Notes under the pieces: generated by a model
The model's database searches: none
Told to the model about the DNA's origin: nothing
The model's input: the letters and a program-made list of their open reading frames with translations, nothing else
Position numbers and translations under genes: made by a program
NCBI GenBank assembly: GCA_030066455.1
Contig: JASJBQ010000132.1
Coordinates: 1-11,502 of the forward strand
Source of the DNA: Desulfobacterales bacterium
GTDB taxonomy: Bacteria > Desulfobacterota > Desulfobacteria > Desulfobacterales > UBA5852
Reading direction: 5' to 3'
Length of the DNA: 11,502 nt
Shown: positions 6,968 through 11,502 of the stretch, piece by piece
Position numbering within the stretch: the stretch's first letter is position 1
Layout of the letters: the number at the start of each line of letters is the position of its first letter

Positions 6968-8707
6968 TTACGCCGTCTTGCCCATCTCCTCGTCCCGCAG
7001 CACCCGTCGCAGCACCTTGCCCACGTTGGAGGTCGGGATCTCGTCGCGGAACTCGATCCGTTTGGGGCGTTTGTAGCCCGCCATGTTCTCCTTGCAGAAA
7101 TCCCGGATTTCCTCTTCGGTGCAGGTCTGGCCCGCGATGACTTTGATGAAGGCCTTGACGCTCTCCCCGCTCTTTTCGTCCGGCACACCGATCGCGGCGG
7201 CCAGTTCGACCTTGGGGTGGGTGAAGAGAACGTCCTCCACCTCCCGCGGGTAGACGTTGAAGCCGCCCACCAGGATCATGTCCTTCTTGCGGTCGGTGAT
7301 GACGATGTAACCCTCTTCGTCGATGTGGCCGATATCGCCGGTGAGAAAATAGCGCCGGCCGTCAATCTCGCGGATGACTTCCGCGGTTTCGTTCGGTCGG
7401 TTCCAGTAACCCTTCATGACCTGAGGGCCACTGATGGCGACTTCCCCGTCTTCGCCGCGCGGCATCTCGGATTCGCTGGTCTCGACATCCAGAATCTTGA
7501 TGTCGGTACCGGGCATTGGAAATCCGATGGAGCCGATCTTCCGCTGTTCGGTGTTGGTCGGATTGATCGAAGCAATGGGAGCGGTTTCACTCAAGCCATA
7601 CCCCTCGAAGATGACGGAACCGGTCTTCTCCTCGAAGCGCTTGCAGACCTCGGGTGGCAGAGGTGCCCCACCCGAAAAGCAGCCCATCAGGGATGTCAGG
7701 TCAAACTGGTCCAGAAGCGCATGGTTGGTGAATGCCACGAAGATAGTCGGCACGGCCGGCATGAGGGTGGGGCGATGTTTCTGAACTATTTTGAGAACCT
7801 CGGTGAAGGGCGGATCGCCGGCCCGGGGGTCCGGCACACAGATGAGGCGGGCGCCCAAAGCGCAAGCCGAAAGCAGGGCACAAGTCATGCCGAAGCTGTG
7901 ATACCAGGGCAGCACCCCCAAATAGCAGTGCTTTCCCCCTGCTTGGAGATTTTCAGGCGGTTGGCCGGGTTCGGGTGGAATGCGAATCCAGGCATCGGCA
8001 GCCTTGATATCGTAAAAGAAATTGGTGTGGGTCAGGGCCGCTCCCTTGGGAACGCCGGTGGTCCCCCCGGTGTAGATGATCAGGGCCAGATCTTCGGAAG
8101 GATTCACTGTGATGTCGGGCGGCTCCGGCCGGGCGCCAGCCACTGCGTTGTCGAAAAAAAGATGCCCCGGTTCATAGCTCTCCGCCTTGGGAATCTTGCC
8201 CAGGAGACCACCCAGAAATCCTTTGAGCCAGGGCAGGTAGGATTTGACGCTGCAGATCACCACCGCTTCCACACTCGTGCCCTTAACGGCCTCGACCGTG
8301 GTGGGGTAGAACTGGGGATGGTCCATGCAGAAGAGCGCCTTGGCGCCGGCATCGTTGAGCTGGTAGTTGAGCTCGGCGGGTGTGTAGAGCGGATTGCAGG
8401 TCACGCACACTGCGCCGGCTTTGAGGATGCCGAAGTAGATTTCCGGGTAGTGCGGCAGGTTGGGCAGAAAGATGGCCACCCGGTCGCCCTTGGCGATGCC
8501 CTGGGAGTGCAGGAAATTGGCGATGCGATCGGCCGTGTCCTTGACTTGGGTGAACGTTCGGGTGGCATCGTTGAAAATCGTGTAGGGATTGTCGGGATAG
8601 TTTGCGGCCGCATCGTCCAGAATCGTGAACAACGGTTTGTCGTAATCGCTGAGAGCGTGCGGTACACCTTCGGGCCAGTGGGGCGTGGGCCAGACGTGGT
8701 CGGCCAT
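6968..8707 (-). CDS. fadD: long-chain fatty acid--CoA ligase (AMP-forming)
   Basis: This 579-residue adenylate-forming enzyme activates a carboxylic acid, most likely a medium- or long-chain fatty acid, to its acyl-CoA using ATP and CoA. The family landmarks are in order: the P-loop YTGGTTGVPKG (212-222), GYGLSET (369-375), TGD (456-458), the hinge/linker DRKKDMILVGGFNVYPREVE (472-491) and the C-terminal catalytic Lys564 in NVGKVLRRVLR. The length is normal for FadD. The start at 8707 (MADHVW) is chosen because AGGAGG lies 6 bases upstream. The ATG at 8725 lies upstream of that site and has none of its own. The gene has its own promoter, with a palindrome between the -35 and -10 boxes, so it is probably regulated separately from the operon behind it. 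Chain-length preference cannot be read reliably, and an aryl or branched-acid substrate is possible. Confidence 0.9.
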   Translation of the reverse strand: MADHVWPTPHWPEGVPHALSDYDKPLFTILDDAAANYPDNPYTIFNDATRTFTQVKDTADRIANFLHSQGIAKGDRVAIFLPNLPHYPEIYFGILKAGAVCVTCNPLYTPAELNYQLNDAGAKALFCMDHPQFYPTTVEAVKGTSVEAVVICSVKSYLPWLKGFLGGLLGKIPKAESYEPGHLFFDNAVAGARPEPPDITVNPSEDLALIIYTGGTTGVPKGAALTHTNFFYDIKAADAWIRIPPEPGQPPENLQAGGKHCYLGVLPWYHSFGMTCALLSACALGARLICVPDPRAGDPPFTEVLKIVQKHRPTLMPAVPTIFVAFTNHALLDQFDLTSLMGCFSGGAPLPPEVCKRFEEKTGSVIFEGYGLSETAPIASINPTNTEQRKIGSIGFPMPGTDIKILDVETSESEMPRGEDGEVAISGPQVMKGYWNRPNETAEVIREIDGRRYFLTGDIGHIDEEGYIVITDRKKDMILVGGFNVYPREVEDVLFTHPKVELAAAIGVPDEKSGESVKAFIKVIAGQTCTEEEIRDFCKENMAGYKRPKRIEFRDEIPTSNVGKVLRRVLRDEEMGKTA

Positions 8708-8713
8708 CGAAAT

Positions 8714-8719
8714 CCTCCT
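8714..8719 (-). promoter_or_regulatory. Shine-Dalgarno that fixes the acyl-CoA ligase start
   Basis: On the minus strand AGGAGG (8719 to 8714) stands 6 bases before ATG 8707. It falls between the two candidate ATGs and so rules in favour of the inner one. Confidence 0.88.
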
Positions 8720-8784
8720 GTGCATTGAAGATTAAGGTGTCGGCGGCGCGCGATATTAAAAATGGCAGGGCGAGATACGCGCTC

Positions 8785-8814
8785 TAAATACTGAATCGCA
8801 TTCAGATCTGTCAA
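8785..8814 (-). promoter_or_regulatory. Sigma-70-type promoter of the acyl-CoA ligase gene
   Basis: On the minus strand a perfect -35 box TTGACA (8814 to 8809) is followed, after an 18-base spacer, by the poor -10-like TATTTA (8790 to 8785). Transcription would start near 8778, giving a leader of about 70 bases. The -35 is strong. The -10 matches only at its first three bases, so the call rests on the -35, the spacing and the position. Confidence 0.6.
8791..8805. promoter_or_regulatory. 15-bp palindromic operator candidate in the fadD promoter
   Basis: CTGAAT-CGC-ATTCAG is a perfect inverted repeat (6-3-6) filling the spacer directly before the -10 box. A repressor bound here would block RNA polymerase. 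TGAAT/ATTCA half-sites resemble operators of TetR-family fatty-acid regulators such as Bacillus FadR, which suggests acyl-CoA-responsive control. The identity of the regulator is an inference; no regulator gene lies in the window. Confidence 0.55.
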
Positions 8815-8816
8815 GC

Positions 8817-8852
8817 AAAACCCTTGAAGGGCACAATCGGCTGCATGCCGAT
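8817..8852 (-). terminator. Weak terminator-like hairpins after the omega-amidase gene
   Basis: Read on the minus strand, a perfect 6-bp hairpin with a 5-base loop (8852 to 8836) is followed by a short CCCT/AGGG hairpin (8831 to 8821) that runs into TTTT (8820 to 8817). The stem nearest the T-run is only 4 bp, so termination of the upstream operon here would be inefficient. Confidence 0.35.
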
Positions 8853-8876
8853 ACGTCTGAACGCGGTCGGGGCAGG

Positions 8877-9644
8877 TTAGTGGGCGTCCGCATCCTTCCA
8901 GGCCGGAAAGGCCTCCCGGTAGGCGTCCAGCGCTTCGCGCGCAAGGGTCGTGTTGAAGACGTCTTCCCGCTCTTCGCAGTGGTAGCGCACCTCACCCCGG
9001 GGGTCGATGACGCTGGAGTCGCCCCGGTAGGCCAGGCCGTTGCCGTCCGTTCCCACCCGATTGACCCCGACCACATAGCACTGGTTTTCAATGGCCCGGG
9101 CCTGGAGGAGGCTGCGCCAGTGATCGGCCCGCGCCGCGGGCCAGTTGGCCACGTAGATCGCCAGGTCGTATTCCAGATTGCGATTGCGGCACCAGACCGG
9201 GAAGCGAAGGTCATAGCAGATAAATGGCCGCACCTGCCAGCCATTGATCGCCACGGTCAGCAGCTCCCGACCGGCAGTATAAACCTTGTGCTCCCCGCTC
9301 ATGCGAAACAAATGCTTCTTGTCATAGGTGAAATGGGCGCCGTCGGGTCGGACCCACAGCAGACGGTTGTAGAGCTGGCCGTTTTCCCGAATGATGGCGC
9401 TGCCGGCGATATCGGCCGCCAGTTGCCGGGCCAGGTTCTGCATCCAGTTGAGGGTGGGGCCCTGCATGGTCTCCGCCAGCGGGGCGGCATTCATGGTAAA
9501 GCCGGTGGAAAACATCTCCGGCAGGATCACCAGATCGGTGGCGCCGGCCTGCGGCTGCAGGCGCTCTTCGAATCGTTCGAGATTGGCCTTGCGGTGCTCC
9601 CAGACCAGTTCACTCTGCACTAGGGTGAGGGTTAAATCCGGCAT
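8877..9644 (-). CDS. yafV: omega-amidase (2-oxoglutaramate amidase), YafV type
   Basis: This 255-residue cytoplasmic nitrilase-superfamily hydrolase has the full Glu-Lys-Cys catalytic triad: Glu43 in ILPEMFSTGF, Lys109 in YDKKHLF and Cys143 in FICYDLRFPVW. The residues around the triad and the length match YafV/omega-amidase rather than nitrilases or beta-ureidopropionase. The reaction hydrolyses 2-oxoglutaramate, and also 2-oxosuccinamate, to the 2-oxo acid and ammonia. The gene overlaps the aminotransferase stop by 13 bp. That enzyme can produce 2-oxoglutaramate when glutamine is the amino donor, so the pair makes biochemical sense and is probably translationally coupled. The nearest AGGAGG is 13 bases upstream, somewhat far, which fits coupling. 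Confidence 0.92.
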   Translation of the reverse strand: MPDLTLTLVQSELVWEHRKANLERFEERLQPQAGATDLVILPEMFSTGFTMNAAPLAETMQGPTLNWMQNLARQLAADIAGSAIIRENGQLYNRLLWVRPDGAHFTYDKKHLFRMSGEHKVYTAGRELLTVAINGWQVRPFICYDLRFPVWCRNRNLEYDLAIYVANWPAARADHWRSLLQARAIENQCYVVGVNRVGTDGNGLAYRGDSSVIDPRGEVRYHCEEREDVFNTTLAREALDAYREAFPAWKDADAH

Positions 9645-10768
9645 AGCTTTTCGACGGCCTCCTCGAGGGTCTGGTCATGCTTGGCAAAACAGAAGCGCAG
9701 CACGTGATCATCCCGCTGATCGTGGTAGAAAACCGAGGGCGGTATCGCGGCCACGCCAAAGTCGGTGGTCAGACGCCGGGCGAAGACGGTGTCGGCTTCC
9801 GTCGTAATGGTTGAGTAGTCCACCATCTGGAAATAGGTGCCATCGCAGGCCAGCGGGCGTAAGCGGGTAGCCCCCAGCAGTTCCCGGAAGCGATCGCGTT
9901 TGGCCTGGTAGAAATCCGCCAGGGTCAGATGATCGTCGCTTGCCGTAAGGTGGTCGGCCAGCGCCATCTGCACAGGCGTGCTTGTGGCGAAGGTCAGATA
10001 CTGGTGAATCTTGCGGAATTCGCTCGTCAAAACTGCCGGGGCCAGGCAGTAGCCCACTTTCCAGCCGGTGGCATGATAGGTCTTGCCGAAAGAGCTGACG
10101 ATGAAACTGCGGGGCCAGAGCATTGGAAATCGCGCCAGACTCTGGTGCGGCCGGCCGTCGAAGACAATGTGTTCATAGACCTCGTCGCTGATGATATAGA
10201 AATCATAGAGGCCCACGAGAGCCTCGAGGGCGGCGATATCGGCCGATCCCAGATTGGTGCCGGTGGGATTGTGCGGGGCGTTGAGGATCAACGCGCGGGT
10301 GCGCGGGGTGAACCGACGCCCGATCGCGTCCCAGTCGATGCGGTAGTCGGGAAAAGACAGGGAAACAAAGACCGGCACACCGCCGTTGAGGCGCACCACC
10401 GGTTCATAGGCATCATAGGCCGGCTCGATGATGATCACCTCGTCGCCAGGGCGCACCACCGCCGAAACAGCCGCGTAGAGGGCCTCGGTGGCCCCGGAGG
10501 TCACCGTAATCTCCGTGTCGGGATCGTAGCGCCCGCCATAGAGCGCCTCCACCTTGGCGGCGATCGCCGCCCGCAGGGCAGGCACCCCCTGCATCGGGGC
10601 ATACTGGTTGTAGCCCGCCTGCATGTAATGCGTGACCCTGTCGATCAACTGCGGGCTGACGTCGAAGTCGGGAAAGCCCTGGGAGAGATTGATGGCGCCC
10701 GACTCCTGGGCCAGCTGCGACATGACCGTAAAAATGGTCACCCCGACATCGGGAAGCTTGGAATCCAT
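9632..10768 (-). CDS. ybdL: PLP-dependent methionine/glutamine aminotransferase, YbdL type
   Basis: This 378-residue fold-type I (class I/II) aminotransferase shows SGATEAL (91-97), NPTG (167-170), SDEVYEH (194-200), the Schiff-base Lys229 in SSFGKTYHATGWKVGY and Arg358 (VLRFCFAK) for the substrate carboxylate. Long blocks such as INLSQGFPDFD, NQYAPM and VSSFGKTYH are those of E. coli YbdL and of glutamine transaminase K / kynurenine aminotransferases. Expected substrates are methionine, glutamine and aromatic amino acids. With the omega-amidase gene overlapping its 3' end, a role in glutamine-driven re-amination of 2-oxo acids, including 4-methylthio-2-oxobutanoate in methionine salvage, is likely. 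A GGAGGA stands 9 bases before the ATG. The acetoacetyl-CoA synthetase gene ends 50 bases upstream on the same strand. Confidence 0.92.
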   Translation of the reverse strand: MDSKLPDVGVTIFTVMSQLAQESGAINLSQGFPDFDVSPQLIDRVTHYMQAGYNQYAPMQGVPALRAAIAAKVEALYGGRYDPDTEITVTSGATEALYAAVSAVVRPGDEVIIIEPAYDAYEPVVRLNGGVPVFVSLSFPDYRIDWDAIGRRFTPRTRALILNAPHNPTGTNLGSADIAALEALVGLYDFYIISDEVYEHIVFDGRPHQSLARFPMLWPRSFIVSSFGKTYHATGWKVGYCLAPAVLTSEFRKIHQYLTFATSTPVQMALADHLTASDDHLTLADFYQAKRDRFRELLGATRLRPLACDGTYFQMVDYSTITTEADTVFARRLTTDFGVAAIPPSVFYHDQRDDHVLRFCFAKHDQTLEEAVEKLCRI

Positions 10769-10818
10769 GGGTATACTTCCTCCCTCTGCATCCTGCCCCC
10801 GCCCGGGCCGCCGCGGGA

Positions 10819-11502
10819 TCAGTCCTCCTGCAGGACGGCCAGGTCATGGTAGTGGTCCAGGGCTTCCGGATTGCGCAACGCGTCCTTGTTGGTCACGGTT
10901 TCGCCGTGGATCACCTTGCCCACCGCCAGTTCCACCTTTTTCATGTTCAGGGTGTAGGGAATATCGGCGACGGGCACGATCTTGGCCGGCACGTGACGCG
11001 GCGAGGCGTTGGCCCGGATGGTGGCGCGCACCTGGTTCTGGAGCGCGTCGGTCAATTCGTGCCCCGGTGCCATCTGCACGAAGAGAATCACACGCACATC
11101 GTTCTTCCAGTGCTGCCCGACAACCACGCAGTCGGCAATCGCTTCGATGGGGTCGATCTGACGGTAGATTTCAGCCGTTCCGATGCGCACCCCGCCCGGG
11201 TTGAGGGTGGCGTCCGAGCGGCCGTGCATGATCACGCCGCCGCGCGCGGTTACGGTGATGTAGTCGCCGTGGCGCCAGATATCCGGATAGACCTTGAAGT
11301 AGGCCTTGTGGTATTTCTGCTGGTCGGGATCGTTCCAGAAATAGATCGGCATCGAGGGAAAGGCCGCCGTGCAGACGAGCTCTCCCTGCTGCCCGACTAC
11401 GGGCTGCCCGTTCCCGTCGAAGGCCATCACCTTCATGCCCAGCCCCCGGCACTGGAGCTCCCCGGCGTATACGGGCCCCATGGGATTGCCCAGGGCAAAG
11501 CA
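10819..11502 (-). CDS. aacS: acetoacetyl-CoA synthetase, C-terminal part (5' truncated)
   Basis: This is the C-terminal 227 residues of an adenylate-forming ligase. The frame is open to the window edge (CFALGNP precedes the internal Met at 11481), so the true start lies outside. Full-length enzymes are about 650 residues. The stretches GELQCRGLGMKV, FPSMPIYFWNDP, WRHGDYI, GRSDATLNPGGVRIGTAEIY and the ending NPEALDHYHDL are characteristic of acetoacetyl-CoA synthetase. This separates it from acetyl- or propionyl-CoA synthetase. It makes acetoacetyl-CoA from acetoacetate, ATP and CoA. The C-terminal catalytic lysine (10941 to 10939) is kept, but it is preceded by Met where adenylate-forming ligases usually have Gly. 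The gene is co-directional with the aminotransferase 50 bases on and may head or belong to its operon. No terminator is seen between them. Confidence 0.92.
   Translation of the reverse strand, partial: CFALGNPMGPVYAGELQCRGLGMKVMAFDGNGQPVVGQQGELVCTAAFPSMPIYFWNDPDQQKYHKAYFKVYPDIWRHGDYITVTARGGVIMHGRSDATLNPGGVRIGTAEIYRQIDPIEAIADCVVVGQHWKNDVRVILFVQMAPGHELTDALQNQVRATIRANASPRHVPAKIVPVADIPYTLNMKKVELAVGKVIHGETVTNKDALRNPEALDHYHDLAVLQED

Noticed and set aside
7217..8728. A 503-codon open frame on the plus strand opposite fadD
   Set aside because: Shadow of the acyl-CoA ligase gene, all of whose core motifs read on the minus strand.
8401..9244. Two minus-strand open frames spanning the 8708-8876 gap
   Set aside because: They are out of frame with the ligase and amidase genes, overlap them deeply, and give Arg/Ser/Pro-rich translations without motifs.

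Overview
The window is GC-rich and densely coded. It carries seven to eight recognisable bacterial genes and no RNA genes, CRISPR arrays or mobile elements that I can see. The mix is a formate--tetrahydrofolate ligase (one-carbon / Wood-Ljungdahl methyl branch), an acyl-CoA ligase, an acetoacetyl-CoA synthetase, a B12-binding radical SAM protein and a heterodimeric ABC exporter with a long extracytoplasmic insert. This fits a Gram-negative anaerobe of the Desulfobacterota (sulfate reducers or syntrophs). That placement is inferred from gene content and sequence style, not from a marker gene.

Layout. (1) Positions 2-3083, plus strand: two overlapping ABC exporter half-transporters, the first truncated by the window edge. 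Their sequence defects are complementary: Asp for the catalytic Glu and Gln for the switch His in the first, and an LSSGE signature in the second. This is the pattern of an obligate heterodimer with one degenerate ATP site. (2) 3084-3302: a 219-bp leader with two small inverted repeats and a strong ribosome binding site. (3) 3303-5066, plus: fhs, with a diverged glycine-rich signature, followed by a strong intrinsic terminator (5121-5148). (4) 5163-6767, plus: a B12-binding radical SAM protein of unknown substrate, whose start lies only 14 bases past that terminator. (5) 6768-6967: a convergent intergenic region with an imperfect palindrome and a GC-rich hairpin. (6) 8707-6968, minus: a FadD-type acyl-CoA ligase with its own promoter. 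A perfect 15-bp palindrome sits between its -35 and -10 boxes, which suggests repression by a fatty-acid-responsive regulator. (7) 11502-8877, minus: a probable operon of acetoacetyl-CoA synthetase (truncated at the window edge), a YbdL-type methionine/glutamine aminotransferase and a YafV-type omega-amidase.

How the genes work together. The aminotransferase and omega-amidase overlap by 13 bp and form a known two-step pathway. Glutamine-dependent transamination of a 2-oxo acid (such as the methionine-salvage keto acid) gives 2-oxoglutaramate, which the amidase hydrolyses to 2-oxoglutarate and ammonia. The two CoA ligases feed acyl and acetoacetyl units into CoA metabolism. The formate ligase supplies formyl-tetrahydrofolate. 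I see no clearly new multi-gene system. The points most worth a second look are the promoter-embedded palindrome at fadD, the terminator/start conflict at the radical SAM gene, and the diverged signature of the formate ligase.
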